Shown here one piece after another: positions 27,494 to 36,645 of a stretch of DNA of 64,000 bases (positions within the stretch are counted from its first letter, which is position 1; the number at the start of each line of letters is the position of its first letter). Made by a program: the position numbers and the translations under genes. The notes beneath the pieces were generated by a model. That model saw only the letters and a program-made list of their open reading frames with translations. It had not been told where the DNA came from and ran no database searches. The stretch is from Marinobacter litoralis (GTDB lineage Bacteria; Pseudomonadota; Gammaproteobacteria; Pseudomonadales; Oleiphilaceae). The DNA is taken from assembly GCF_016427555.1 (NCBI RefSeq), contig NZ_JAELVS010000002.1:1-64000 (forward strand), given 5' to 3'.

Positions 27494-28374
27494 TGAAAAA
27501 ATCTGATCAGGACGACAAGCTTATCCCCAAAGAAAACCTGACTGCCTGGGAGCGGTGGGAACTGCCATTGCTGGACGAGCAAGGCAACCAGATCGCTCGA
27601 GAGGAAGAGGTTAAGCCGCTAACGGCGGCGAATTTGCAAGAGATTCGCGAAGCGGCCCGCCAAGACGGTTATCAGGAAGGTCGCGAGGCCGGCTACCAGG
27701 AAGGCTTTGCCCAAGGGCGAGCGGACGGCCATCAAGAAGGCCGGGCGGCCGGCGAAGCGGAAGGTCGGGAGCAAGGCCAGCAGCAGGCTGCCGAAGCCGT
27801 CCAGCAAGAAAACGCTTCCCGTATGGAGCGCCTGGATCAGGTGTTGGGTGAATTGCTGGCTCCCATATCACGCCATGAGGAAGAATTGGAATCGGCGCTG
27901 GTCAACCTGACCACGGTGTTGGCCAGAGCGGTGGTCTTTCGAGAACTCAGCATTGATACCTCACAGATCCGCGATGTTGTCCGTAAAGCGCTCAAGTCGC
28001 TGCCGTCAACAACCGATAATGTGCGCGTATTCATCCACCCGGACGATTTTGAGCCGGTCAGTGAAGTGGCGGAGCGTCTGGAAGCCAAACCTTCGATCAT
28101 TCAGGATGACAGTTTGATGCCCGGCGGTTGTCGGGTGGAAACCCGTAATAGCCTGGTGGATTACACCGTCGAGAAGCGCTTTCAGCGGGCTGTTCAGAAT
28201 ATGCTGGAAGAACAACTGGCCGGCGAGGGTGAGTCCGAAACCCATCAAGCCGGTGCTTCGATGGGCGACTTAACCGATTTTCACCGGGATCTTCTTAGCG
28301 ATACCGGGGAATCCTCGGGAGTAGAACCGAATCACGGCACCCAGGATGACAGTGATGACCTCCCGACTGCTTGA
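27493..28374 (+). CDS. fliH: Flagellar assembly protein FliH (ATPase regulator)
   Basis: A 293-residue stator of the export ATPase that holds FliI near the export gate. Residues 52-102 contain a striking run of GxxxG-type repeats ([20 protein letters not shown] and onwards), a known FliH feature forming a helix-helix dimer. The C-terminal half is the FliI-binding V-ATPase E-subunit-like domain. The ATG at 27493 overlaps the fliG stop in TGATG. The acidic C-terminal tail (about 40 residues) overlaps the start of fliI. Confidence 0.94.
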   Translation: MKKSDQDDKLIPKENLTAWERWELPLLDEQGNQIAREEEVKPLTAANLQEIREAARQDGYQEGREAGYQEGFAQGRADGHQEGRAAGEAEGREQGQQQAAEAVQQENASRMERLDQVLGELLAPISRHEEELESALVNLTTVLARAVVFRELSIDTSQIRDVVRKALKSLPSTTDNVRVFIHPDDFEPVSEVAERLEAKPSIIQDDSLMPGGCRVETRNSLVDYTVEKRFQRAVQNMLEEQLAGEGESETHQAGASMGDLTDFHRDLLSDTGESSGVEPNHGTQDDSDDLPTA

Positions 28375-29746
28375 CCGTCTGGAGCAACTTCAGGCGGCGA
28401 TCGGGCAGGAGCCCGAGCCTGAACTTTCTGGTCGTCTGACGCGAATGGTGGGGCTGACGCTCGAGTGTGTAGGTTGCCCGATGGTGGTTGGCGATCGCTG
28501 TGTGATCGAAGGTCAAGGTGCCGGCAGCGTTGAAGCCGAAGTGGTGGGCTTCGAAGAAGACAAAGTCTACCTCATGCCCCTTGCCGCCATTGAAGGTCTG
28601 AAGCCTGGCGCCAGAGTCATTCCCCTTTCTTCCGCGAGTCGAGTGCCGGTTGGGCCGCAGATGCTAGGCCGTGTTCTGAACGGTGCCGGCGAGCCGTTGG
28701 ACGCAAAGGGCCCGCTGCAGGCGGAAGCCAGGGTTCCACTGAGCGGAGACATCATAAACCCCCTCCATCGAGCGCCTGTGCGCGAGTCAATGGACGTTGG
28801 TATCCGAGCCATTAATTCACTTCTGACCGTGGGGCAGGGCCAGCGATTGGGGCTGTTTGCCGGTAGTGGTGTCGGTAAAAGTATGTTGCTGGGCATGATG
28901 ACCCGATTTACCGATGCCGATATCACCATTGTCGGCCTGATCGGTGAACGGGGCCGGGAAGTTAAAGAATTCATTGAAGACATCTTGGGTGATGAAGGTC
29001 TGGCCCGTTCGGTGGTGGTGGCATCACCGGCTGATGACTCACCGTTGATGCGCCTGCGTGCCGCCATGTTGACTACGCGGATCGCCGAATACTATCGCGA
29101 CCAAGGCAAGCGGGTGTTGCTCTTGATGGACTCATTAACCCGATATGCCCAGGCCCAGCGAGAAATTGCGCTGGCAGTGGGTGAGCCACCGGCAACCAAA
29201 GGGTACCCGCCCTCGGTGTTTGCCAAATTGCCTCAATTGGTTGAGCGCACCGGTAATGGGCGCCCGGGAGGTGGCTCGATCACCGCGTTCTATACCGTAC
29301 TGACCGAAGGTGATGACCAGCAGGACCCGATTGCCGACGCGGCCAGGGCGATACTTGACGGCCACATTGTGTTGTCGCGTCGGTTGGCCGAAGAGGGGCA
29401 TTATCCTGCGATTGATGTCGAAGCTTCAATCAGCCGGGTGATGCCTCAGGTCACTCAGCCGGATCATTTTTCCCGAGCCCAGCGGTTCAAACAGGTTTAT
29501 TCCCGGTATCAGCAAGCCCGCGATCTCATCAGCGTGGGCGCCTACGTTAAAGGCTCTGATCCTGAAACCGATTTTGCCATCCAGCACATTGCCAACATGC
29601 GCCAATTCCTCCAGCAAGAGCTTAACGAAAGCGCACCGCTGGCCGAGAGCATTGAGCAGCTATTGGCGGTTGTGCCAGAACGGCGCTCGCCGGATCGGGT
29701 CAGAAGCGCCGCACCCGGCGCGGCGGCTGATCGGAGTAACGGCTGA
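28355..29746 (+). CDS. fliI: Flagellum-specific ATP synthase FliI
   Basis: A 463-residue export ATPase of the F1-beta family. Walker [12 protein letters not shown], Walker [19 protein letters not shown] and the conserved [25 protein letters not shown] segment are present. It helps unfold or deliver export substrates at the flagellar gate. The ATG at 28355 is preferred to the one at 28346 because AGGA lies eight bases upstream; the start lies inside the 3' end of fliH. The stop overlaps the fliJ start (TGATG). Confidence 0.96.
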   Translation: MTSRLLDRLEQLQAAIGQEPEPELSGRLTRMVGLTLECVGCPMVVGDRCVIEGQGAGSVEAEVVGFEEDKVYLMPLAAIEGLKPGARVIPLSSASRVPVGPQMLGRVLNGAGEPLDAKGPLQAEARVPLSGDIINPLHRAPVRESMDVGIRAINSLLTVGQGQRLGLFAGSGVGKSMLLGMMTRFTDADITIVGLIGERGREVKEFIEDILGDEGLARSVVVASPADDSPLMRLRAAMLTTRIAEYYRDQGKRVLLLMDSLTRYAQAQREIALAVGEPPATKGYPPSVFAKLPQLVERTGNGRPGGGSITAFYTVLTEGDDQQDPIADAARAILDGHIVLSRRLAEEGHYPAIDVEASISRVMPQVTQPDHFSRAQRFKQVYSRYQQARDLISVGAYVKGSDPETDFAIQHIANMRQFLQQELNESAPLAESIEQLLAVVPERRSPDRVRSAAPGAAADRSNG

Positions 29747-30189
29747 TGTTGCGCTCTAAGCGGTTGGAAGTGGTTCTTGCGTTGGAAGAGCGTAAAGAGA
29801 GTGAAGCTCTTGATCGCCTGGGTGAAGCTCGAAAGCAGGTGGAAGCACACAAAGAGCAAGTCGAGAACCTGGAACGCTACCAACAGGAATATCGGGACCA
29901 GATTCGGGCCAGCCAGCAGGGCGTTGTGGCCGTTGCGCGGTTGCAGGCGTGGCAGGCCTTTATTGGTCAGCTCGACCAGGTCATTGCCCAGCAGCAGAGG
30001 CAACTCCAGCAAGCGGAGCAGGTCTTTGAAGCGCGCCGGCTTGAGTGGCTGCAAGCCTGGGAGCGCAAGCGGGGCATGGAACGCTATATTGAGACTTGCC
30101 GGCAACAAGAACTTCAGGCTCAGGACGCGAAAGAGCAAAAACTGGCGGACGAAGCGGCTGGCAGAGCCTTTGCCCGACGCCAGCGCTGA
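29746..30189 (+). CDS. fliJ: Flagellar export chaperone/stalk protein FliJ
   Basis: A 147-residue coiled coil throughout (RLEVVLALEERKESEALDRL...), like the gamma subunit of F1 ATPase. It sits in the FliI hexamer and activates the export gate. It is the last gene of the fliE operon; the next gene starts 136 bases later. Confidence 0.93.
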   Translation: MLRSKRLEVVLALEERKESEALDRLGEARKQVEAHKEQVENLERYQQEYRDQIRASQQGVVAVARLQAWQAFIGQLDQVIAQQQRQLQQAEQVFEARRLEWLQAWERKRGMERYIETCRQQELQAQDAKEQKLADEAAGRAFARRQR

Positions 30190-30325
30190 ATCGGCAAGAG
30201 GCTGCGTTTTGAACCTGCATCCGTCAGTGCATTTCCACTAATCTTGTCTATCCTTAGTCTGAGATAACCGTGGCAGAATAAGGAGCAGCGATGATCGTTA
30301 TGCGAATGCTCGTAGAGGAATGCGT

Positions 30326-30631
30326 ATGTCGGTAAGTACGCGGCGAAGTGATGACGGTCTGGTGCTGGTAATTCAGGTGCAGGGCCGGTTTGATTTCAGC
30401 ACCCACCAGGCGTTTCGTGATGCGTATGAGCACAGCGATGCGCCGGTGAAAGAATACGTGGTTGATCTGACTCACACGACCTATCTTGATAGCTCTGCAC
30501 TGGGTATGTTGCTGTTGTTACGGGATCATGCCGGCGGTGACGTTGCCAGCGTGGTGATCGAAAACTGCAATCCCGATGTACGTCGTATTCTCTCCATCTC
30601 CAACTTCGAACAGCTCTTCAGCATACGCTGA
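30326..30631 (+). CDS. hsbA: STAS-domain anti-sigma-factor antagonist (HsbA-like)
   Basis: A 101-residue single STAS domain. The phosphorylation site is the Ser in YLDSSALGML (S56, the same position as in Pseudomonas HsbA). In pseudomonads HsbA binds the anti-sigma factor FlgM or a diguanylate cyclase, depending on its phosphorylation by HsbR. I chose the ATG at 30326 with TAGAGGAA upstream; an ATG two codons earlier is too close to the ribosome site. It lies in the fliJ-fliK interval with hsbR and hptB-like genes, ten bases before hsbR. The symbol is given by similarity of module and motif. Confidence 0.8.
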   Translation: MSVSTRRSDDGLVLVIQVQGRFDFSTHQAFRDAYEHSDAPVKEYVVDLTHTTYLDSSALGMLLLLRDHAGGDVASVVIENCNPDVRRILSISNFEQLFSIR

Positions 30632-30640
30632 GGCTTCATT

Positions 30641-32353
30641 GTGAACCTTTTGATCGCGGAAGACAGCGACGGCGACCGGATGATACTCGCTACGCTGCTC
30701 CGAAGGTTGGGACACCAGGTGCACGAGGCCTCCAACGGGCTTGAGGCTGTTGCGGTGTTCGTCAAGACCGAGCCGGACATCGTGTTTATGGATGCGTTGA
30801 TGCCTACGATGAGCGGCATGGACGCAGCACGACGCATCAAAGAGTTATCGGGTACACGCTTTGTGCCGGTAGTGTTCATTACCTCTTTGGCGAGCGAGCG
30901 CGAACAAGCGCGTTGCCTGGAAGCCGGAGGCGATGATTTTCTGCTCAAACCCTACAGCCGCGTTATCCTCGAAGCCAAAATCAATGCCTACAGCCGGGTG
31001 CTGGCGCTGCAACATTCGGTGGTGCAGCAGCGCAATCAGATCCGGCAGCAGAACGAACAGATGTTGGCAGAACAACGCATGGCGCGTCGGGTATTCGACA
31101 ACGTTGCTCACACGGGCTGTCTCGACGCTGCCAATATTCGCTATCACGCTTCGCCTTTATCTATTTTTAACGGCGATGTTTTGTTCGCCGCTGAGCGCCC
31201 GGGCGGCGGTACGCTGATATTTTTGGGAGATTTCACGGGTCATGGATTGCCCGCTGCCATCGGAGCGATGCCGATCGCGGAAGTGTTTTATGGCATGGTC
31301 GCAAAAGGGTTTGGTGCGATAGATTTGCTCGCCGAAATCAACAAAAAGCTAGGCAATATATTACCCGTTGGCATGTTCTGCTGCGGTGCACTGGTAGAGA
31401 CCGACGGTGCACGTGGCACCACACGGGTCTGGAATGGTGGATTACCGGACGGCTGGCTGGTGCGGAACGATGGTGAGCTTGTCGCCGTTCCCTCACGGCA
31501 TCTGCCATTGGGGGTTCAGCCCCCGGAACGATTCGATGCCACGATGGAATTGCTGAACACCGCGCCAGACGATTACGTGGTGCTGATGACCGACGGCTTT
31601 CCCGAATCGTGTGACGCACAGGGGGAGAGCCTTGGTGAAGACGCTGTCCGCCAGGTACTTTCGGAACTTCAGCATGATGACCATCCGTTTGAGGCCCTGA
31701 TGGCGCGTTTGCAGGCCTTCACCGGGCACCCTGATCCTGCCGACGACATCACTCTTTGTTGCTTGAAGATCGTTGCCCAGGGCGCCATTGCGGATGTGGC
31801 GGAATCGGCGCCAGAGTCGGCCTTGACGGGGCCGGGCAGCTGGCATTGTGTTTATGAACTTCGTGATCAGGCGTTGGCGGATTTCAACCCACTACCGCTG
31901 CTATTGCATATCTGCACGGAAGTGCCGGGGTTGAGGCGACGAAGTGGTGAGGTGTTCACGCTGTTGTCGGAGCTGTACAGCAATGCTCTGGAGCACGGTG
32001 TTCTGAAGCTCTCCTCAGAATGGAAAAAATCTGCGAAAGGTTTTAGCCTTTACTATGAGGAACGAACGCGCCGACTCTCTGATACGCAAGGACACTATAT
32101 ACGGTTTACGCTGGATCACGAGCCGCTGTCGGAAGGGGGCAGGTTGAAGATCCGGTGTGAGGACAGTGGTCAGGGGTTTGATATGGGGGAGGGCAACGAC
32201 AGCCCCCGCCCAATCGCTGGCAAAGAGTATCATGGGAGAGGGATGGGGATTTTGAAGCGTATGGCCAGAGCAGTCAGCGTCTGCGGTTCGGGTAATTGCG
32301 TCGAAATCGTTTATGATTGGGAGTTCCCGATGCAAGGCTGTACGAGCCAGTGA
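30641..32353 (+). CDS. hsbR: Response regulator with PP2C phosphatase and kinase domains (HsbR-like)
   Basis: A 570-residue protein: REC domain (1-120, phospho-acceptor D51 in IVFMDALMP), a coiled-coil linker (about 125-150), a SpoIIE-type PP2C phosphatase (about 165-375, with GDVLFA, FLGDFTGHGLPAAIGAMP and DDITLCCL metal-site motifs), and a C-terminal HATPase_c domain (about 420-560, ELYSNALEHGVL). It should dephosphorylate or phosphorylate the STAS protein encoded just upstream, with the choice set by phosphotransfer from the HptB-like protein downstream. The start codon is GTG. Confidence 0.85.
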   Translation: MNLLIAEDSDGDRMILATLLRRLGHQVHEASNGLEAVAVFVKTEPDIVFMDALMPTMSGMDAARRIKELSGTRFVPVVFITSLASEREQARCLEAGGDDFLLKPYSRVILEAKINAYSRVLALQHSVVQQRNQIRQQNEQMLAEQRMARRVFDNVAHTGCLDAANIRYHASPLSIFNGDVLFAAERPGGGTLIFLGDFTGHGLPAAIGAMPIAEVFYGMVAKGFGAIDLLAEINKKLGNILPVGMFCCGALVETDGARGTTRVWNGGLPDGWLVRNDGELVAVPSRHLPLGVQPPERFDATMELLNTAPDDYVVLMTDGFPESCDAQGESLGEDAVRQVLSELQHDDHPFEALMARLQAFTGHPDPADDITLCCLKIVAQGAIADVAESAPESALTGPGSWHCVYELRDQALADFNPLPLLLHICTEVPGLRRRSGEVFTLLSELYSNALEHGVLKLSSEWKKSAKGFSLYYEERTRRLSDTQGHYIRFTLDHEPLSEGGRLKIRCEDSGQGFDMGEGNDSPRPIAGKEYHGRGMGILKRMARAVSVCGSGNCVEIVYDWEFPMQGCTSQ

Positions 32354-32387
32354 AGACTGATGCGGAACGCAACCGCGAGGATGCAAA

Positions 32388-32732
32388 ATGAGCGACATAC
32401 CCCGTTTGGATGAAGAAGCCTTGGCGGAATTGCAGGATGTTATGGAAGATGAGTTTGATGTGCTCATCGAAACCTACCTGGCTGATTCGCGTACACGGAT
32501 TTCCGGTCTGAAAGAAGCGATTGCCGAGGGCGATCCGGAGCATCTCAGAAAAGCGGCTCACAGCCTCAAAGGTAGCTGTACCAACATTGGTGTACCGAAA
32601 CTTGGCAATCTGTGTTTCGAGTTGGAAGTACTGGGCAGGGAGGGGCGCCTGGACGGCGCGGAAGCAATAATGGCCGCAATCGAGCAGGAATTTGAGGAAG
32701 TTAAACGGCAACTGGAACGCTTCAGTCAATAA
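32388..32732 (+). CDS. hptB: Histidine phosphotransfer protein (HptB-like)
   Basis: A 114-residue four-helix Hpt domain with the phospho-acceptor H58 in KAAHSLKGSCTNIGV. It passes phosphate from hybrid kinases to the HsbR-like regulator encoded 34 bases upstream. The module sits between fliJ and fliK, as in some pseudomonads, linking surface/biofilm signalling to flagellar gene expression. It is the last gene before the sigma-54 promoter of fliK. Confidence 0.85.
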   Translation: MSDIPRLDEEALAELQDVMEDEFDVLIETYLADSRTRISGLKEAIAEGDPEHLRKAAHSLKGSCTNIGVPKLGNLCFELEVLGREGRLDGAEAIMAAIEQEFEEVKRQLERFSQ

Positions 32733-32750
32733 ACGAGCTTTACACTAGCT

Positions 32751-32766
32751 TGGCACCGCTTTTGCT
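32751..32766 (+). promoter_or_regulatory. Sigma-54 promoter of fliK
   Basis: TGGCACCGCTTTTGCT is a near-perfect match to TGGCACG-N4-TTGCW, placed 60 bases before the fliK start and 18 bases after the hptB stop. It makes fliK a separate, FleQ/FleR-dependent unit. Confidence 0.88.
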
Positions 32767-32826
32767 TCTCTACAGAGAGGCCCCGCTTGGGGCAATCCCT
32801 GAGACATAAAGCGGCAAGAGGTTGCC

Positions 32827-33990
32827 ATGCAGCAGACAATTCTTTCCCAGTTGCCATCCGCCGGAACGAAGCAAGACCCGGTCGGGCCGAAGGCTGCCTC
32901 AAACAGCCGCCGCAAAGAAAAAGAAGGCAGCTCGTTCGAGCAGGTGTCGAGGGTCGAGCAAGAGCGCCTTGAGAAGCGCCGCTTGGAGCAAAAACGCTCG
33001 GATCGCAAAGAAGCCTCGAATGCCGTTCAGGATGAGACACGAGCTCAAGGGACTCGTGCCCAAGATCGCTCGTCCGGCAGCAAGCCGGAAACTGAAACTG
33101 GCAAACCGGTTTCAGAAAAAGAACAAATTAATTCACTCACCGCGGACGAACCACAAAATACGCTCCGTCCGGGTGAGTTCCAGAATCCGACCGACGCCCC
33201 CGCACCGCTGACCTTCGCCAATCTGCAAACGTTGATGCCAGCCGGTAGCACCGGGGCTGTGCCTGAAGGCACCGTTAATGTCGCGTTGCTGAGCGGTGCA
33301 ATGCTTGGCAAGCCGGTCGGTTCGGGGGGCTTGAATGGCCAGGGGGCAAGCACGGCTGGCTTAACCTCAAGCAATCAGTTTTCGGATTTGTTGGCGGCTA
33401 ATGTCACAACCGACACCGCAAGACCGGTTGACCCGGCTGGCTTGCTTTCTTCGCCACGATTCCAGGGCACGCTGGACAGCGCAGCCCAACAGGCCCTGCA
33501 AGGAAAGCTGGCAGGTGACGCGAATCTTCCGTTGCGAGGCTATTCAACCACCGTTGATGTGCCGGTAGGGCAGGCCGAATGGGGCGACAAGGTGATGGGC
33601 AAGTTAAGTTGGCTCACGGCTAAAAACCTGCAAGTGGCGGAAATACACCTCACGCCGCCCGATATGGGGCCGATGGAGGTGAAGGTCAGAGTGCAGAACG
33701 ATCAGGCTGCGGTAACGGTGCACGCGGCCAACCCGGTGGTGCGAGAACAGTTGGAACTGCATTCGAACCGCTTGCGTGACATGCTGGCGGAGCAGGGTGT
33801 TTCTTTGAGCGAATTCGATGTTTCGGATCAGCCGGGGGGGCAAGCTGATGCACAAGGTGACAGTTCCGGAGAGGGCGACAATTCCGGTCACCGGGGTGGT
33901 GGGGTGATTGCCGGCGAACTTGATCAGCAGGAATCGGTCTCGGGCCATCTCGATCTGGCCTGGAAAGGTGAGGTCGATATCTTTGCCTGA
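32827..33990 (+). CDS. fliK: Flagellar hook-length control protein FliK
   Basis: A 387-residue exported molecular ruler that stops hook growth and switches export specificity through FlhB. The N-terminal two thirds are of low complexity and charged near the start (RVEQERLEKRRLEQKRSDRKE). The conserved C-terminal FliK domain (about 235-330) contains LQVAEIHLTPPDMGPMEVKV and VREQLELHSNRLRDMLAEQGVSL, followed by a Gly/Ser-rich tail. It is transcribed from its own sigma-54 promoter. Confidence 0.93.
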   Translation: MQQTILSQLPSAGTKQDPVGPKAASNSRRKEKEGSSFEQVSRVEQERLEKRRLEQKRSDRKEASNAVQDETRAQGTRAQDRSSGSKPETETGKPVSEKEQINSLTADEPQNTLRPGEFQNPTDAPAPLTFANLQTLMPAGSTGAVPEGTVNVALLSGAMLGKPVGSGGLNGQGASTAGLTSSNQFSDLLAANVTTDTARPVDPAGLLSSPRFQGTLDSAAQQALQGKLAGDANLPLRGYSTTVDVPVGQAEWGDKVMGKLSWLTAKNLQVAEIHLTPPDMGPMEVKVRVQNDQAAVTVHAANPVVREQLELHSNRLRDMLAEQGVSLSEFDVSDQPGGQADAQGDSSGEGDNSGHRGGGVIAGELDQQESVSGHLDLAWKGEVDIFA

Positions 33991-33991
33991 C

Positions 33992-34015
33992 GCACTCAGG
34001 CCTGCGCCTGAGTGC
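33992..34015 (+). terminator. Strong hairpin between fliK and fliL
   Basis: GCACTCAGGC, loop CTGC, GCCTGAGTGC: a perfect ten-base stem starting two bases after the fliK stop. There is no T-tract directly after it, so it may be a weak terminator or an mRNA-end protector. Confidence 0.55.
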
Positions 34016-34092
34016 ACATCTCTTCAAAACGTTTTTGCCCATCCCTTTCGGCAGCGCTAAACTGCTGGTTTAAATAGGGAGAGGGGTGTGTT

Positions 34093-34108
34093 TGGCCCAC
34101 CCCTTGCA
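34093..34108 (+). promoter_or_regulatory. Sigma-54 promoter of the fliL operon
   Basis: TGGCCCACCCCTTGCA has the invariant GG and GC at correct spacing and a perfect TTGCA -12 element. It lies 63 bases before fliL and should drive fliLMNOPQR-flhB. Confidence 0.88.
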
Positions 34109-34170
34109 TTGTTCTTGCTAAACGCGCTCTGAACACCTCAGAGTGACGATAATCTGACAAAGCGGACATC

Positions 34171-34671
34171 ATGGCAGAAAACAATACGGCACCAGCGCCC
34201 GAGAAGAAGGGCAAATTGAAGCTAATTCTTACCGTGGTAGTGATTACGCTGTTGGCTATCGGGCTGTCGGTTGCCGGAACGCTTTGGTTCCTGAAAGGCG
34301 ACTCGGACACTCTGGCCGACGAAAACCCGTCAGAGCCGGCCACGCCCGAGTTTCAGCCCAGTATCTACAGCGATATTCAGAAGCCTTTAAGAACCACAGT
34401 GCAAGCCCAGGGAAGGCAGCGTTATGCACAAATCTATTTGTCGTTCGAGGCAAAAGATTCTGCGGCCCTCGCAGGCGCTGAAAAGCACATGCCGTTAATT
34501 CTGAATCAGTTGAACATGCTGTTGGGTAGCACTGAGTTTGCTGAGTTGCAGACACCTGAAGGCCGGATGGCTCTGTCTCAGAAAATGCTGGAAGCAGTCA
34601 ACGAAATACTGGAACAAGAGGGAGAACCAGCGATTGCTGGGGTATTGTTCCGGAACTTTGTGGTGCAGTAA
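34171..34671 (+). CDS. fliL: Flagellar basal body-associated protein FliL
   Basis: A 166-residue inner-membrane protein with a short cytoplasmic Lys-rich tail, one helix (about 18-40, LILTVVVITLLAIGLSVAGTLWF) and a periplasmic domain that surrounds and stabilises stator units. The C-terminal GVLFRNFVVQ is the typical family end. It is the first gene of the fliLMNOPQR-flhB operon. Confidence 0.93.
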   Translation: MAENNTAPAPEKKGKLKLILTVVVITLLAIGLSVAGTLWFLKGDSDTLADENPSEPATPEFQPSIYSDIQKPLRTTVQAQGRQRYAQIYLSFEAKDSAALAGAEKHMPLILNQLNMLLGSTEFAELQTPEGRMALSQKMLEAVNEILEQEGEPAIAGVLFRNFVVQ

Positions 34672-34695
34672 ACCACAGTCAGGGCAGGACCAGAT

Positions 34696-35694
34696 ATGCA
34701 GGATTTACTATCACAGGAAGAAATCGATGCGCTCCTCCACGGTGTGGATGACGGCGATATCGATACCTATGATGAGAGCGACGACACGGGCGTAAAAAAT
34801 TACGACCTTGCCAGTCAGGATCGAATTGTCCGTGGCCGCATGCCAACGCTCGAGATGATCAACGAGCGTTTTGCCCGCTACACCCGAATCAGTCTGTTCA
34901 ATTTGTTGCGCCGTAATGCGGATGTCTCGACGGGCGGGGTCCAGATCATGAAGTTCGGTGAGTACGTTCATACGCTTTACGTGCCGACCAGTCTGAACCT
35001 GTGTAAAGTCCGCCCACTTCGCGGAACCTCACTGTTTGTCCTGGATGCCAAGCTGGTGTTCAAGCTGGTCGATAACTTTTTTGGCGGTGAGGGGCGTCAC
35101 GCAAAAATTGAAGGGCGCGAATTTACTCCGACTGAAAACCGGATCGTGCAAATGGTGCTGGATCAGGTTTTCAAAGATATGAAAGAAGCCTGGCAAGCCG
35201 TTCTGAATATCGATTTCGACTATCTGAGTTCAGAAGTTAATCCCGCGATGGCCAACATTGTCAGCCCGAGTGAGGTGGTGGTTGTCAGCACCTTCCACAT
35301 TGAACTGGACGGTGGCGGAGGCGAGCTTCATCTCGCGATGCCCTATGCCATGATTGAGCCCATTCGCGAGGTGCTCGATGCCGGGGTCCAGAGCGATATT
35401 GATGATGTGGATGAGCGCTGGGTTAACGCCCTACAGGAAGATATCAAAGATATCAGCGTGCCGATCAATACCACAGTTTGCCAGCGCAGGATTTCGCTGC
35501 GGGATATTGCCAAGCTGAAAGCGGGTGATGTCATCCCCGTCGAGATTGCAGACCATCTCACGGTAACGGCCAATGGCGTTCCGGTGTACAAGGCCACAAT
35601 GGGCACCCGTGATGGCAAACTGGCGCTACGGATTCATGAAAGGGCACCATTGCCCAAGGTGAAGAAACAACTGAAGGTGGGACGCAATGGCTGA
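34696..35694 (+). CDS. fliM: Flagellar motor switch protein FliM
   Basis: A 332-residue C-ring protein. The N-terminal LLSQEEIDALLHG is the CheY-P-binding segment, and GGVQIMKFGEYVHTLYVPTSLN is in the FliG-binding middle domain. The C-terminal SpoA domain (about 255-325) pairs with FliN. Phospho-CheY binding here sets rotation direction. It overlaps fliN by eight bases. Confidence 0.97.
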   Translation: MQDLLSQEEIDALLHGVDDGDIDTYDESDDTGVKNYDLASQDRIVRGRMPTLEMINERFARYTRISLFNLLRRNADVSTGGVQIMKFGEYVHTLYVPTSLNLCKVRPLRGTSLFVLDAKLVFKLVDNFFGGEGRHAKIEGREFTPTENRIVQMVLDQVFKDMKEAWQAVLNIDFDYLSSEVNPAMANIVSPSEVVVVSTFHIELDGGGGELHLAMPYAMIEPIREVLDAGVQSDIDDVDERWVNALQEDIKDISVPINTTVCQRRISLRDIAKLKAGDVIPVEIADHLTVTANGVPVYKATMGTRDGKLALRIHERAPLPKVKKQLKVGRNG

Positions 35695-36193
35695 CGACGA
35701 CAAAAAAGACGATAACGAGCTGACAGAAGACGAAAAGCTGGCAGCCGAATGGGAAGCGGCTATGGGAGAGTCTGGCGATGCAAACGCCGAGGCGGCTACC
35801 GAGGATGCCTGGGCCGAGGCGATGGCTGAAGCCGAGGGCGGAAAAGCGGAAGAGTCTCCTGAGCAGCAGGTTCGCACCGCGCCTATGGAAGAGTTTTCGG
35901 AGGACAGCGGTTCGTCAGGAGGCGCGGGTGCGCCCGATATGGATGTTATTCTCGATATCCCTGTCACCATCTCCATGGAAGTCGGCAACACTCAGATTCC
36001 GATCCGAAACCTGTTACAGCTGAACCAGGGCTCTGTCATTGAACTGGATCGTTTGGCTGGTGAGCCGTTGGATGTTCTGGTTAACGGCACTCTGATAGCG
36101 CATGGCGAAGTGGTCATGGTAAACGAGAAGTTCGGTATCCGGCTGACCGACGTGATCAGCCCGGGCGAGCGCATCAAACGGTTGCAGAAATAA
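35687..36193 (+). CDS. fliN: Flagellar motor switch protein FliN
   Basis: A 168-residue C-ring protein. The C-terminal SpoA domain (about 85-165, ILDIPVTISMEVGNTQIPIRNLL...) builds the bottom ring and docks FliH. The first 80 residues are very acidic and low in complexity (DDKKDDNELTEDEKLAAEWE), longer than in E. coli FliN (137 aa) but usual in pseudomonads. It overlaps fliM and is followed at once by fliO. Confidence 0.96.
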   Translation: MADDDKKDDNELTEDEKLAAEWEAAMGESGDANAEAATEDAWAEAMAEAEGGKAEESPEQQVRTAPMEEFSEDSGSSGGAGAPDMDVILDIPVTISMEVGNTQIPIRNLLQLNQGSVIELDRLAGEPLDVLVNGTLIAHGEVVMVNEKFGIRLTDVISPGERIKRLQK

Positions 36194-36194
36194 C

Positions 36195-36641
36195 GTGCGG
36201 TATTGGTTACGTTGGCTGACGCTTGGCCTGCCCAGTATGCCGGCGATTGCCCAGGAGGCTGCTGAGCCGGCTCAGGAAGTTGCCCGAAACACGCCAGACA
36301 CGGTTGGCATGATCGTTAGCCTGGGGCTCGGGTTAGTTGCCGTTATCGCTGTCATCTATGGCTGTGCCTGGTTGATTCGACGCATGACCGGCATGGCGGG
36401 TATGAACAACAACGCCATTCGCGTGGTTTCCGTTCTCGCTATTGGCACTCGTGAGCGTATCGCTCTGGTAGAAGTCGGTGGCCAGCAGATCCTGCTGGGC
36501 ATCACGCCGGGTAGCATTCGAACGCTCAAGGTGTTTGAGGAACCCGTAGTGGATGCCAGTAACACCGGCACCAGCGACTTTGCCCGTAAGCTGCAGGGCT
36601 TGATCGGGAAATCCTGGACTGCTCCCGAGGCTAAAGAGTAA
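36195..36641 (+). CDS. fliO: Flagellar biosynthesis protein FliO
   Basis: A 148-residue protein with a GTG start, a signal-like N-terminus ([16 protein letters not shown]), one membrane helix (about 37-58) and a cytoplasmic beta-rich domain ([29 protein letters not shown]). It helps assemble the FliPQR export gate but is not part of the finished gate. Its position between fliN and fliP supports the call. Confidence 0.9.
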   Translation: MRYWLRWLTLGLPSMPAIAQEAAEPAQEVARNTPDTVGMIVSLGLGLVAVIAVIYGCAWLIRRMTGMAGMNNNAIRVVSVLAIGTRERIALVEVGGQQILLGITPGSIRTLKVFEEPVVDASNTGTSDFARKLQGLIGKSWTAPEAKE

Positions 36642-36645
36642 CGCT

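Noticed and set aside
27646-27798. Repetitive DNA in fliH as a possible tandem repeat element
   Set aside because: The repeats encode the GxxxG helix motifs known in FliH and stay in frame.
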